This document shows positions 21,736-32,697 of a stretch of 64,000 bases of DNA, piece after piece. Source of the stretch: Zopfochytrium polystomum (lineage: Eukaryota > Chytridiomycota > Chytridiomycetes > Chytridiales > Chytridiaceae); the NCBI GenBank assembly GCA_025765615.1, contig JAIVFJ010000133.1:62001-126000 (forward strand). Direction: 5' to 3'. The notes beneath the pieces are model-generated. The model was not told the DNA's origin, ran no database searches, and saw nothing but the letters and a program-made list of their open reading frames with translations. The translations under genes and the position numbers were made by a program. How positions within the stretch are numbered: position 1 is the stretch's first letter; the number at the start of each line of letters is the position of its first letter.

Positions 21736-21810
21736 ATGGATACGATGCGAGCTGTCAGCCGCTGTGCCAGGCTGCCCGTGGGGGCGACCGCGGATGCAGC
21801 GGGGGAATAG
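21736..21810 (+). promoter_or_regulatory. Possible 24-codon upstream open reading frame of the bZIP gene
   Basis: ATG at 21736, a second in-frame ATG three codons on, and TAG at 21808-21810, 197 nt before the bZIP ATG at 22008. It encodes MDTMRAVSRCARLPVG followed by a few small residues. No other ATG occurs between it and the main start. Whether it lies in the mRNA leader is not shown by the sequence. Confidence 0.4.
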
Positions 21811-22007
21811 ACGAAACAATCGCCGACACACAGCTCACATCCCACGCTACAAACGCGTTTTGCATACCTCTCTGTAAGAGCGCTCACAGGGTTTCTCCCC
21901 ATCCCCTCTCACCTTCTGCCATCGAACCAAACAATAACCTACTCGCCGCCCACTCGCGTCGATCGAGCAGACCCCTACCCTTTCACTGTCGTTGATCTTT
22001 CAAAGCC

Positions 22008-23096
22008 ATGTGCTATGTCAAAGCAGCCAACCCTCTTGTAGCCTCAGGCATCGATCAAAAGCGGTGGCAAGACAAACCGTCGCCCCCACAGCACCAGCAC
22101 CTCAACCAACCACTAGTGCAACAACAGCTGCCCATTGTTAAACAGGAGCGCGCGCCAGTTGACACGAAGGTTGACCATCTTGCCTTGGCCAACCTGGAGC
22201 TCGCCCAGTTCGCCGAACTCGATCTCGGTAAGCAGTGACCTTTTTGCGGCTGCCGACAGTACTTGGTCCCTGTTGTGAAGGCCAACATCACATTTGCCCT
22301 TCTCTTCCCCACACGCAAGGTCCCCTTGACCAATCAGACTGGCTCGACGAAGGCTTCAACGACGTGTTCGCGACATGCGTCGAGCCCACGCCCACCCCGC
22401 GGGCCCCAGGGCCCGCAGCGCAGGACGGTCCTGTAAACTTGATTGACCTCGACCCCCTGCAGTTCGCATCGATCTTTGGCTCGGATCTTCACTCCATCCT
22501 GTGCGGGGTCCAGACGCCTGCAGAGGATCTTATTCCGTGGATTGACACCTTGACCACGGAGACAATGGCGGCGGCGGCGGCGCCCATCGGCCCCCCGTCG
22601 TTCATGAAAGCCGACCAGCAGGACCTTGTCCCGTTGACCACACTTATCGATCCCAGCGGAATCAACATCCCGGCGCCGCAGCCGCCGCCGTCATTACAGA
22701 GCGACTCGTCGCCGCGAGGACAGAAACGGTCGTCGGATTCGGCGACCGATGAAGAAGACCACGTTACTCTGAAGAGGATCAAGGTTTGATGAAATTATGA
22801 AACTGCCACAGGCTCACCCCCCAAACACCCTCGAATCCCAGAACACAGAAGCGGCGCGTAGATCACGCGCACGCAAGGTAGCGCGCCTCCAGAGTTTGGA
22901 GAACGAGGTTTGTCGTTTGGAAAGAGACAAGGCCAACATGAGTAGCGAGCTTCATAAAATGAAAGCGGAGCGCGACAGTAGCCTTCGACGAGAGTCAGAC
23001 TTGAAGAGGCGAGTAGAGCAACTGGAGAACCAGCTCTTTTTTGAGCGGAAAGCTCGCACGACCGGATTTGGAACAACTGTACACATGACAGCTTGA
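22008..23096 (+). CDS. GCN4/CPC1-type bZIP transcription factor, 3 exons, 315 aa
   Basis: Exons 22008-22227, 22320-22762 and 22812-23096 join in phase. The C-terminal bZIP domain has the basic region NTEAARRSRARKVARLQSLE, essentially the GCN4 signature, followed by a leucine zipper-like coiled coil (about 60 residues). The middle part is acidic and hydrophobic (NLIDLDPLQFASIFGSDLHS; DLIPWIDTL), as in activation domains, and there is a basic KRSSDSATDEED stretch before the zipper. Gcn4/Cpc1 factors activate amino-acid biosynthesis on starvation. The second intron is either 49 nt (donor at 22763, chosen) or an implausible 28 nt. A short upstream reading frame may provide translational control, as in yeast GCN4. 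Confidence 0.85.
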
Positions 23097-23749
23097 AGCG
23101 CAACTTTGCAGATTATCAAATGCGCGCTTTGTTCCAAATGTTTCTTGCCTCCAGCATTTTACTGTTTCTTCGTTCCAATCACTCTCTTCTCTCTCTCCAT
23201 TCAAATCCACTTGTGCTTGTGACACTGGACCGGATTCGCATCCAATCGTCCAGTGGGACATGCCGTTTGCTCCTTTTTTTCTTTTGTTTTTGTTGGCACT
23301 GAGACTCTCACATGCCACTTTCTCCATCGCCACGCCAGCTCCCCTGTCCCTTCTCCAGGAAGTAAAACGAAGTCAGTCTGTTTCCTATAGTCTGGCATCG
23401 GGTGGGGCAGAGCTCCACCTGACGGGAAGCAGGAAGATTGGGAGGGGGGTTGGGTGGGGAAGCAGGTGGATTCCATCCCAGTTGCGTCCCTGACCAGATG
23501 ACACCACCAGTCCGCGACGGAAAACCTGCGTTGGCGCCGTCTTCAACGCCTCTTGCGTGAACGCAGCTTAGTTTCTCTGACGCACCACATGCATCATCCC
23601 CATTGATTTTTTGGCAGGCCTCTGTGGAATTCGCTTCTGTGTTTCCTACACACACAAACACACACCCCGGATGCACGCGCTACCCGTCCACCCACCCACT
23701 ACAATCACAGCGAAAACAAAAACACCCCACACACACACACCGACCCGAT

Positions 23750-25076
23750 ATGACCAAGGCCTCTCCGCGCGACGCGAAAAAGGGCAGCGGGCCCGCGGCG
23801 GCCAAAGAGGACGTGGACCCCGCCGAAATGGACCCAAAAGACCGCCGCGCGCTCTTCCACAACCTCCAAGTCCGAAGCCGCCCGCCTCGCGCAGGCCGGC
23901 CAGCACGCCGAAGCGGTCGCCCAGCTCACCCGCGCGTACAACCTCTACCTCGGCGAAGGCCTCCTCGGCCCCGACACCGCGGGCGGCGGTGGCGGCGGCG
24001 GCGCCGACGGGACTGGCGACGGCAGCGGAGGCGGCGGCAACGGAGGCAACGGCGGCGGCGGCAACGACGGGCCGAGCGTCGACGTGGCGGCGACGCTAGT
24101 GATGCGCGCGCGCAGCCGCATCGCGGTGGGCGACACGCTCGGCGCGCTCTCGGACTGTCGGGCTCGTCCTCCGCGCGCGGCCGTTCGCACGCGCGCGCGA
24201 CGCTGGTGAAAGCCGAGGCTCTGTACGCGCGCGGCGACTTTGAGGACGCGCTGGTGCTGTTCCACCGCGGCGGGCGAGGCGCGGCCGGAGATGGACGGGT
24301 TCCACGTCGGCGTGGTCAAGGCGACCGCGTCGATCTTGTCGGCCGTGCAGGGGCTGGACGTCGACAAGGTGCGCGAGATGGTGGCCGAGGCGGCGCGCAA
24401 GGGTCGGTGACGATGGGAGCGCGAGCGTCGGCGTCGACGAGCTGGGCGGCGGCGGCGGCAACGTGGGTCGGACGGGAGGGGAGGGGCCCTGGCGGCGGCG
24501 GCGGCGGCGCGGAGGTGAGACGCGCCGGCGCGGGCGCGGGCAAGAACGTGAGGGCCGGCGGCGGGAAGCAGGGCGGGAAGCCGTCCGTCGCGCGGGGCCA
24601 AGCTGGCAAAGAGCAAGTCGGTGGCGACGATCGACCCGCTGGCGCGCGCGGCGCAGGCCAAGGAGCAGCAGGCGCAAGAGCGGAACCTGCTGGAGGAGCT
24701 GTACGAGGACAAGCAGTTTCTCGAGGAGCTCGCGGCGGACGAGCGGTTCATGCTCGCCGGGACGGCGTACTACCACATTGGCGCCGGCGGCAGCCCTACT
24801 GCCGGCGGGGCCGGACAGCAACAGCCCCACGACGGCGGCGGCGGCGGGAGCAGCGAGTCCGTCGCGGATTTTGTGCACAAGGGGCTCGCGTACCTGGAGA
24901 CGCGGGTCGAGTTTTGGAGGAAGCGGAACCCGTGCGCCATTCCCGCGTCCACGCTGTTTACGAGCGAAAGCGGTGGTGGTGGTGCCGCAGCTAGGGAGGG
25001 TCAAAATTGGGGCGCCGCGCGCAGAGTGAAGAGGGGCGTTGTGAAAAGGAAGAGCGAGGTTGTCGCTGCGCGCTGA
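23750..25076 (+). pseudogene. TTC25/ODAD4-like outer dynein arm docking TPR protein, frameshifted and truncated
   Basis: Recognisable in pieces. Frame 2 from ATG 23750 (ending DPKDRRALFHNLQ); frame 0 from about 23868 (SEAARLAQAGQHAEAVAQL, a TPR); frame 2 again near 24165-24270 (ATLVKAEALYARGDFEDAL then VLFHRG, matching LQKAETLYTMGDFEFALVFYHRG of human TTC25); frame 0 from about 24275 (EMDGFHVGVVKA); and frame 0 from about 24600 (LLEELYEDKQFLEELAADE ... YLETRVEFWRKRNP, matching the TTC25 LLGELYVDKEYLEKLL ... FWRQQKP region). At least five frame changes of both senses are needed. The reading ends soon after, in a K/R-rich tail, so the C-terminal TPR block of the family is missing. Either a decayed gene or several assembly indels. 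Confidence 0.7.
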
Positions 25077-25637
25077 AGGTCTACGTTTGGTGGGCGCAAG
25101 GGGGACAAATGTATGGTGGGATGCTTTTGTGCAATTTGATTTCTCTATGGCAGCGGTTTTTACAACAACTTGTACAACAAGAGATGGCTCGCATCATTTA
25201 TGCAAGATAGGTACCTTGAAAGACCTTCGCTGCTGCTGCGTATACCGGAGCGTTCTTGTGCCTTCGTCCGTCGGGGTAGGATTGGGTTTGTTGTTGAAGC
25301 CGTCGGGAGACAAAGGCAGCTTCTCCGCCGTCCGGCCGAAATGCGGCGATGGCGTGCCCCGCCCGACCCGCCCCGCTGCCGCTGCCTGCCTTGCCAATAC
25401 CCAATATACATTCTCATACAGTTTTTTTTTCCTCTTTTCGCACATTGTCCTGAGTGATCCCGCCAAGTGATCGATGGGCCAGCGTTAGAAAAATCAGAAT
25501 GTCTTCTCGTTTCGCGACCACCCAACCCGCTTTCTGCAGTGGAGACAATTTTCAATCGAGATTGTCTTGTCCGTGAGAGAACCGAGAGCCTCACATTTAC
25601 TGGTCCCAAACAAAATCTGAAAGGGGAACTTCGCAAC

Positions 25638-26945
25638 ATGGTGGACAACGGCAACAAGATGGAGCGCACGCTGCTGCGCAAGCGCAATCTCACCGTGGGT
25701 CTGATCCTCATAGTCGCAGCCACGACCTTTCTATGGATCGCGCACAGCGGCATGGAGCTCGACCGCCTGTGGCCGCGGCACCGCCTCACTTCGTTCATCT
25801 TTTCGTCGTCGTCCTCGTCGTCGCTGCCGTCTGTGCTCCTCGACGCCCCGCGGACACCTCACGAAGAGCAGCAGCGCGGCCGTCTGCTGCAGTCGCTCTA
25901 CTGCAAGCACTTTTTCCCGGTGCCCAACGCCAACAGCAGCGGCTCGTCGATGCGGTTCGTCCGGATCTCGCTGCCGCCCGTCAACGCGCACTCGCCGCGG
26001 CGCGCGCACGCCGTGTCCGGCATGTACGTGATCGGCGACGGCACGGACGTGGTGTCGCGGGACATTGCGCGCGACGGGTCGTGGGAGATTGGCGCGACGA
26101 GCTTGTTCTTGCAGGCGATGCAGGTCGCGGACGATATCGGGTACCCCGACCCGCTGTTTTTGGACGTCGGGTCGAACATTGGGTGGCATTCGGTGGCGGT
26201 GCTGGCGTACGGGTTCCGAGTGCTGTCGATCGACGCGATGACCTCGAATATGCACCACTTTTTGTCGACGCTGTGCATGGCGCCGAAGCTGTTGGAAAAG
26301 TCGATTTTTATTAATCACGTAAGTTCTTTCGTTGCCCTCCTCACTTCTTTATCTCTGAGAACTAATCTTTCACGACCCCACCTCGCAAACAACGCACATT
26401 TCACGCAAAACGCACACCAGGGCCTCGGGGAAAAGACCAGCACGTGCGCCATCTCCTCTCCCGAAACCAACAGCGGCGACGGGTCAGTGACGTGCGACCC
26501 AGTCGCGATCGCCATATACAAAGAGGACCCAAACCCGCCGCGCATGCAGCCGCTCCGCCAGTTCCTTCCGATCGCGCCGCTCGACCGCTTCGTCAACGAG
26601 GACGTCTGGCTGTTCAAGATGGACGTCGAAGGGTTCGAGCTGGACGTGCTCAAGGGGGCGACGCGGCTGTTTTCGAGGCGCCGGGTGTTTTTCCTGGTGG
26701 CCGAGGCGTGGTGGTACCCGGCGTCGATCCCAAAGTCGCGCGAGATGATCTTTACGGTTGTCAACAAGCTCGGGTTTACGTGCAGCCTGAGCGGGTGGGT
26801 GGGGCGCAGGATGCCGGCGTGGGAGAAGCCGGAGGACATTGAGATCGGAGAGGGCATCCACAATATTTGGTGCATTCATCGCCAGCACATGCTGGACTTG
26901 GGTCAGGCTTCGCTCATTGAGCAGGCCGAGACTTCGAATTCTTAG
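25638..26945 (+). CDS. FkbM-family (Methyltransf_21) methyltransferase, type II membrane protein, 401 aa
   Basis: Exons 25638-26318 and 26421-26945; the 102-nt intron keeps frame, so an unspliced reading also appears open. The ATG at 25638 is chosen because it gives a short cytosolic N-terminus (MERTLLRKRN) and one signal-anchor (LTVGLILIVAATTFLWIA); an upstream in-frame ATG at 25467 adds 57 unlikely residues. The lumenal part has the SAM-binding motif LFLDVGSNIGWHSVAVLAYG, the acidic loop VLSID, GLGEK after the splice, and the FkbM hallmark LFKMDVEGFELDVLKGA followed by FFLVAEAWW. FkbM enzymes O-methylate sugars or small molecules; the anchor suggests action on glycans in the secretory pathway. 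The substrate cannot be told. Confidence 0.85.
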   Translation: MVDNGNKMERTLLRKRNLTVGLILIVAATTFLWIAHSGMELDRLWPRHRLTSFIFSSSSSSSLPSVLLDAPRTPHEEQQRGRLLQSLYCKHFFPVPNANSSGSSMRFVRISLPPVNAHSPRRAHAVSGMYVIGDGTDVVSRDIARDGSWEIGATSLFLQAMQVADDIGYPDPLFLDVGSNIGWHSVAVLAYGFRVLSIDAMTSNMHHFLSTLCMAPKLLEKSIFINHVSSFVALLTSLSLRTNLSRPHLANNAHFTQNAHQGLGEKTSTCAISSPETNSGDGSVTCDPVAIAIYKEDPNPPRMQPLRQFLPIAPLDRFVNEDVWLFKMDVEGFELDVLKGATRLFSRRRVFFLVAEAWWYPASIPKSREMIFTVVNKLGFTCSLSGWVGRRMPAWEKPEDIEIGEGIHNIWCIHRQHMLDLGQASLIEQAETSNS

Positions 26946-27383
26946 TGTGTCTCATTGCATACTTAGTTTTTTTTTTGTTCCTTTTTTTTTTTTTTTTTTT
27001 CTTTTTTTTGAAGCCGTCCCCTGTTGGGGTTCCCGTCGCCATTAAATCGGTGCGACTTCTGGCTTGCCTATATTTTGATCCCAGTTTCTCGCGGTGTCAT
27101 GTAGTAGTAATTGCTCTCTTTCAGCCACGCTTCTTCATCTTCTTTAGAAACTGGAGAGCATTCCACTTCTGCGTGTGTGGCCCCCATTAAGTATGTAAGC
27201 CGCCGGGCGAGTGCCCGAAGTCCGGGTAGTTCGGGTGGGAGAAGGGCGTAGAAAGGTTTGGGGCAGAGGGACAGCGCAGCGCATGGTGGATATGGAGCAT
27301 TGAAATATCAATTGTTGCGGGTGTTGGTGATTATGACGACGACAGAAGAGCAACCATTCTCTGTCTGCCTCTCTCTATCTCTC

Positions 27384-27425
<42 letters not shown>

Positions 27426-27966
27426 CCCATTTCCTGTCAGCACATCAAAAACAAAAACAAAAACAGAGAAAAATCGAAGAGTGTTGGAAAAGCGAGAAAA
27501 CAAGCAAAAGAGAAACACCAAAAAAAAAACAACAAAAACGAAAAAAAAAATTTATTAACTCTCCCAACGCTTGTCCGCCAAGGTACTAACACGCCGGCCC
27601 TCCGGATCCTGCGACGCACCCCCATCATTCCCACCGTCCCTCCACCCGGCACCCGAAAACTGCGCTTGGAAAGCCCGCCCCTTTCCACTATCATCTTCCG
27701 CTCCTGCTCCTCCTCCTCTCGATAGAAACTGAAGTTACCCCCGTTGTACTCATCGAATCGGTGCGGTCGCGTCGTCAGATCGGTGTGGATCCTGGGTGGT
27801 GGTATCCGTGCCCATCACACCCCCGCACTGCTTTGCCCCCTGTTCGCCTTTTTTGACCCATCTCCATCTGGCCGGTCCTTTGCACTCTGCAGGCATCAGA
27901 TCCCTCAGATCCTATTCATCCCACTGATTCTCGGATTTGGAGTTTGACGTCAGGTTATCAGCAGTG
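26946..27966. other. Intergenic region, no gene seen
   Basis: Contains a T-rich run just after the methyltransferase stop, a (CT)n tract at 27366-27424, an A-rich stretch, and pyrimidine-rich sequence upstream of the Rho gene. Small open frames here are low-complexity. Confidence 0.7.
27366..27424. repeat. (CT)n microsatellite
   Basis: An almost pure CT tract about 540 bp upstream of the Rho GTPase ATG. Confidence 0.9.
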
Positions 27967-28965
27967 ATGGAGCCAGTCATCAGGAAAAAGTTGGTCATGG
28001 TCGGCGACGGTGCCGGTATGGATGCGATTGCTTCGCTTCTGTGTCGAAGTCGCCTAATCATGACCTCGGTGAATGATGCAACCAGGTGGAAAGACCAGTC
28101 TGTTAATCGTCTTCACCAAAGGAATCTTCCCAGAGGTGAGATACTGTAGAACGCGCGGATGGAGACGATGACCATCGTGGCTAACTGACTGCTGATCTCG
28201 CTTTACGAACAAAGGAATATGTACCAACAGGTGAGCTGGGGTGTCTTCAAGGGACCCAATACACTCCTCCATCCGCCTCTTTGCCACACCCACAAGGTGC
28301 TCCTGTAGTCTGAACCAGCCACCTCTTGACGCAGTTTTCGAAAACCACGTTGTCGATGTCCACCTCGACGAGTACCCCATCATCCAGCTTGCGTTATGGG
28401 ATACCGCTGGGCAAGAAGACTACAACAGACTGCGGCCTCTCTCTTATCCCGGCTCTGACGTTATCATCGTGTGCTTCTCCATCGCATCACCCGATTCCCT
28501 TGACAACGTCGAATCGCAGGTAATCGCATTCACGGAGATAAAGGCTCTCTATATGAAAGCTGACCCTTTTCGATCTCTTTTCGCTCCACAGTGGGTCGGC
28601 GAAATCAGACACTACTGCGGCCCCACCCCAATCATTCTCGTTGGCTGCAAAAAGGACTTGCGAAGCGATCCAGCGACAATTGCTGAGCTAGCGCGATCTC
28701 GTCAGCACCCAGTGACATTCGAAGAGGTAGGCTTCTTCACTATTCCCTTTAAGGCTGTAATGTTTCATGTTTACATTTTTCGCTATGACAACAGGGCGCA
28801 GGAATGGCGCAAAAGATTGGAGCGTTTAGATACGTCGAGTGCTCTGCCAAGTACAACGACGGCGTGAGCGATGTTTTCGAATTCGCAACTCGAGCGGCAA
28901 TGCTCACTCATTCGAAGCCGGAGGTTGCGAGGGCGAAGAAGACCAACAAGTGCCAGCTGCTTTGA
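27967..28965 (+). CDS. Rho-family small GTPase (Rho1/RhoA-like), 6 exons, 201 aa
   Basis: Exons 27967-28015, 28086-28135, 28215-28230 (only 16 nt), 28335-28519, 28592-28726 and 28795-28965 join to 202 codons. G-motifs: P-loop GDGAGGKTS, switch I/effector EEYVPTVFENHV, switch [31 protein letters not shown] for guanine specificity, and [10 protein letters not shown]. The C-terminus is basic (ARAKKTNK) and ends in the CAAX box CQLL, predicting geranylgeranylation and plasma-membrane location. Rho1-type GTPases control cell-wall glucan synthesis and actin. The P-loop has Gly where RhoA/Rac/Cdc42 have Cys (GDGACGKT); GKT is intact, so nucleotide binding should be kept. Confidence 0.92.
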
Positions 28966-29604
28966 TGAGAATGAAGTTGGCGTTCCTCACCACCACTTTA
29001 CCCTCTGCTATCTCTCTACCCCCCCACATTGCTCTCCATTCCTCAACTCCATCCGCCCGTAACCCTTCTGCTGGCCCAGCTCGCGTGCAAGATCCAACTG
29101 ACTTTTGATTATAAGATTTCCCGTCTTTGGATGTCATTTTATAGCTGCCTCCCTTTTTCGCTCGTCGTTCTCTTTGTTGAGTTTGGTTCGTTTTCCCACC
29201 CGTTCGCCGTTGGTGTCTTCAAACTCTTTCGTGGAAGATTTCCTCCTCGGTGCTTCTTTCTTTCAGTCTCGTTGGGTGGGGAGCATGGTTGAGGGAGAGC
29301 GAACAAGGTGGTGCCGCGAAGCATTCTTTTAACAAAGAGCACAGGGAGGAGCACGAGAAAATGGGTGAAAAGGAGATCGAACGCGGAAAAAAAATAAGCA
29401 TGAACAAAAAATACTGCGAGTGATGGATAAAACAGATTGGCGCAAAATAGGATAGTAAGGTGAAAACGCAGAAAAGCACAAATGGAGAGACGGCTACATC
29501 ACCCAATAGCCAGAAAAGAAAGCGAGAGATTGCAACGGACGACACCTTGAATGGATGGAGTACCAGCTCCACACAACTCCCGGAAAGCAAAGCAAAAACA
29601 CGCT
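28966..29604. other. 3' intergenic region between convergent genes
   Basis: Trailers of the Rho gene (plus) and the LEA-2-like gene (minus). I see no gene, RNA or repeat structure of note. Confidence 0.6.
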
Positions 29605-30775
29605 TCAAGATCTCCTCTCTTTGCCTCCAGCCGCCATTCCGCCTTCCGCGGCGCCGCCACCGTTGCCGCCCTCCATCGGATCGGTGACAAAGCCAGTGGA
29701 TCCAGTCCCGTTGATCGCGCCGCCAAAGGTGGTCTCGAGTGCTTTTGTGACTGCGGTGCCTGCATTGACCAGCTGCGTCATCTTTGCGATCTGCGCGGTG
29801 CTCGCGGGGCACCTAATGCTCGCGACGCCCGGCACAGCGGGGGCGTAACCGATAGCCTTGAGTCCCGACACGACGCCCTTGATAGTGTACTTGAGCTTCG
29901 TGGCCTTTGCCGTTCCGTTCTTCCCTACGACGCCGCAGACGTTGAGCATCTCCGCGACGACGAGGTCGTTCGCGAGGCCGATCTTCTCCTCGACCTTGTA
30001 CTCGAGCTGAAAGTCGATAAACACCTCCTTCTCGGTTTTTGACGGCACCAGCACGTCGGTGACGTTGGCCTTTGCGACAGTTATCTCCTCGTCGATCTTG
30101 GCGGCTGGGTCGGTGCCGTTGACCTGCGCCGGCGGGATGTACTTTGTGAGGAGCGCGTACACTTCGGATTTGGTTTCCTTGACGAGGACCGGGTCGACGA
30201 CCACCAGCGCTTCAAAGGTGAGCGACTCGAAGTTGAGGCCGTAGAGGTTGTTGTTCTTGATTGTGATGTTCATGTCGATGTTGAGGCGCACCGTCATTTT
30301 GGACGGGTTGGTCGGGTCCTCTGGGTCTGGAAGAAACTCAAAGGCGCCTTCCTTGTGGTCGAGGTCCATCGCGAGGATCTTGATCTCGGGCGCTCTGTGT
30401 TATGTGAAGCAGTGCTTCGGTAAGAGTCGCGCACAATCATATACTCGTACACACACACACACACTCTCTCTCTCTCTCTCCCTACTCTCCATCACGAAAC
30501 CACACTCCCCCCGAAAAAGTCAAACCACAAGCGACAACTCACGCGGGCAGGAACAAGACAAGCAAAGCGACCGTGAGGCCGATGATGCCAAGGGTGGTCA
30601 TGAAGCAGATGCTGCGGGCCTTTTTCGTCCGCGGCATGCAGCAGCAGATGGCGCCGAGGGCCTTTTCCAGGGCGCTGCGCTCGAGGGGCGGGGTCTCGGC
30701 GTAGTTGAACCCCTTGCCGCCGGCCGGGTTGCCGGTCGTGAGGTGCTCGTACTCTTCGTTGGGGCGGTACGCCAT
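29605..30775 (-). CDS. LEA-2/WHy-like single-pass membrane protein, 2 exons, 340 aa
   Basis: Exons 30775-30543 and 30394-29605. The N-terminus (MAYRPNEEYEHLTTGNPAGG) is cytosolic and has a Cys-rich juxtamembrane cluster (GAICCCMPRTKK), which might be palmitoylated. One transmembrane helix follows (about residues 56-78, CFMTTLGIIGLTVALLVLFL). The exposed part reads APEIKILAMDL ... VRLNIDMNITIKNNNLYGLN, the conserved pattern of LEA-2 (WHy) domains with N-linked sequon candidates, as in plant NHL and fungal vacuolar or plasma-membrane LEA-2-like proteins. A Gly/Ala-rich tail ends the protein. The 148-nt intron contains CA and CT tracts. Function unknown; family assignment rests on pattern only. 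Confidence 0.6.
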
Positions 30776-31106
30776 TGCTTTGCGCTACGGTGGTGGGCGG
30801 GTGGTTCGTCACTCTTTTGTGCGTCCGCTCGCAGAAGTTGGATAGATCGATCGATCGAGTGATGCAGAGTCAGGCGCGCGATCTCGCCGACCGGCGAGTG
30901 GTTAAGTAAGGGGTCGAAGTTGCAAGCTCTTCGAAGTCGATTGCGGCGCAAAGGGTAGTTTGTTCCTGATTGCACGCAGGGCGAAGGATCCAGCGGGGTG
31001 TGTGTGTGTGTGTGTGCTGTTTTTCCTTTGGACTGTTTGTTGTTTTTCAGGTCCAAATTGATTCCGCTCCCACTGTGACGTGTTGAGTGACAGAGACAGA
31101 GATATT

Positions 31107-31138
<32 letters not shown>

Positions 31139-32187
31139 GAGAGAGTGAGTGAGAGAGACAGACACAGAGAGAGAGCAAGCGAGACAAGCGGCCAAGCCGG
31201 AAACTGACGGAAAAACCCTCGACAGACAAAAGCAAATAAAGAAGTTGCAAAAAAAAAAAGCCACCAGCGATCTTGCAAAATAGAAAGAAAATTAATTTCC
31301 AACTTGTGAGAGTTGGCTCAACAGATTTACTTTCGATTTGTTGTCTCGTTCCTGTTGGGTGGTCGTTCTAACGACTAAACCTAGTCAGGGCCAAAATTCA
31401 AGGAGAAAGGCGAGAGTGGATACAATTGAACCCAGCACATGAGGGGAAATTTGCACTCCCTTACGTACTCCCGCTGCTACCATGAAATGTGGATGGGTGA
31501 TTCGGAGACAAACAACCTTCTAACACTGTGACGCTTACCTTTTCCGAAACTGTTCGCAAACACCAGCCCACCAACCCTTTGCTGGCAAGTACGCAGTCTC
31601 AGTTTTGTGAGTCAACCTGGTCAGAGGTCCACACAATCGTTAAGGAAACCATGGGGCAAAAAGTGAGATTGCGATTTACAAGAGTCATCATGTTCATTCA
31701 TCAACGAGAAAGGGGGAATCGAGGTGTGGGGGGAATGCTGGGTTACGCGCAGCGGTATCTACAGGAAGAGAGTGATCGGGTGATCGAAAGCGGAGGGACG
31801 TGAGTGGGGAAAGATTGGGCGGGTGCTGCCATGTTGCTAAAAAGGGAAGTGAGTGAAAGGTGCAGCGTCTTGTGCGGGGATAGTCTACGCTGAACGCTGC
31901 CTTTTGAGTAGGTACCCTGGGGACGGGGGGGAATTGAGGAGGGGACGGACTGCGCAGACCAAAGGAGTTTAACGAAAGGTGGGAAGGGAATGGAGAACGG
32001 ATGGCTCTAGATTTGTAAGTAAAAGACCGAACGGGGGATTGGGTAACGCCACCTTGCGAGCATCAAAGGCAAGGGGAACAGGGGAGTAAGAGAGAGGTGG
32101 TCCAGTTTTACTTCAACACGAAAGCAAGCGCCGGAGGCAAAAATGCAAAGCAAACAAGCGCCCCAACGTCTCTGACCGCCCGCCAAA
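30776..32187. other. Intergenic region at the left edge of the gene-poor island
   Basis: Begins with the LEA-2-like gene promoter and a GA-rich tract at about 31100-31170, then unstructured sequence up to the first array gene. No convincing gene. Confidence 0.6.
31100..31170. repeat. (GA)n microsatellite
   Basis: GA tract with minor interruptions upstream of the LEA-2-like gene, which is transcribed away from it. Confidence 0.9.
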
Positions 32188-32574
32188 TCACAGGAACAAG
32201 GCAACCACACCGGCCGCGGCCGCCACGAACCCAGCCGCCGCGACGCTGGCGCCGCCCGCTGCGGGCCCAGCGGCCGAGTACACGAGGTTGGAGCTATTCT
32301 GCGAGTACGTGTTCTTTGCCGCGTAGACGGTGGACGTCGGCGCGGCCTTGCTGCCGGACGATGTCGGGGTGGTGGTCGTGGTGTCGCCGCAGACCGGGGT
32401 GTAGCCACCGGAGGGGGCGGCCACACTGCCGGTCGAGGTTGGTGTGGAGGTCGAGGACGACGACGACGGTGGGGCGACGTAGTAGCCACCGTCGTAGGCG
32501 GCTTCGGCGTGCGCCGTGCTCGCGGCGAAGACGAGGACCGCGGCGGCGGTGAGGGTGGTCAAGGTGAGCTGCAT
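32188..32574 (-). CDS. Array copy 1: short GPI-anchor-like secreted protein, 128 aa
   Basis: Signal peptide of about 23 residues (MQLTLTTLTAAAVLVFAAST then AHA). The mature part is the shared family core only, with no repeat region: GGYYVAPP, a Ser/Thr-rich linker, YTPVCGD with the single Cys, then VYAAKNTYSQNSSNLVYSAA. A C-terminal hydrophobic tail (AAAGFVAAAAGVVALFL) after small residues fits a GPI-attachment signal. A TATA-like element lies at 32705-32698 on the gene strand, about 125 bp upstream of the ATG. It is the shortest and most divergent member of the five-copy array. Function unknown; composition suggests a cell-wall or surface protein. Confidence 0.75.
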   Translation of the reverse strand: MQLTLTTLTAAAVLVFAASTAHAEAAYDGGYYVAPPSSSSSTSTPTSTGSVAAPSGGYTPVCGDTTTTTPTSSGSKAAPTSTVYAAKNTYSQNSSNLVYSAAGPAAGGASVAAAGFVAAAAGVVALFL

Positions 32575-32697
32575 CTTGGTGATTGACTGTACTGGTTTAT
32601 TGGGGTAGTAGAGGGTGCGGAAAGGGCTGACGCTGTATTCTATCGTTAACTCTACAACTACGTTCGGGGGTGGGAACGTGCGGAGGGAAAGCAGTAT

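Larger units (their letters stand above)
20021..22007. other. Divergent intergenic region between TACC and bZIP genes, microsatellite-rich
   Basis: About 2 kb with TG/GT tract (about 20998-21063), GA tract (about 21199-21225), CA tract (about 21394-21434), CT-rich tract (about 21437-21552) and a second CA tract (about 21606-21628). No conserved coding sequence was seen apart from a small upstream frame at 21736-21810. Confidence 0.7.

Noticed and set aside
22790..22811. 28-nt intron in the bZIP gene
   Set aside because: Too short for splicing; a donor at 22763 gives a 49-nt intron in the same phase.
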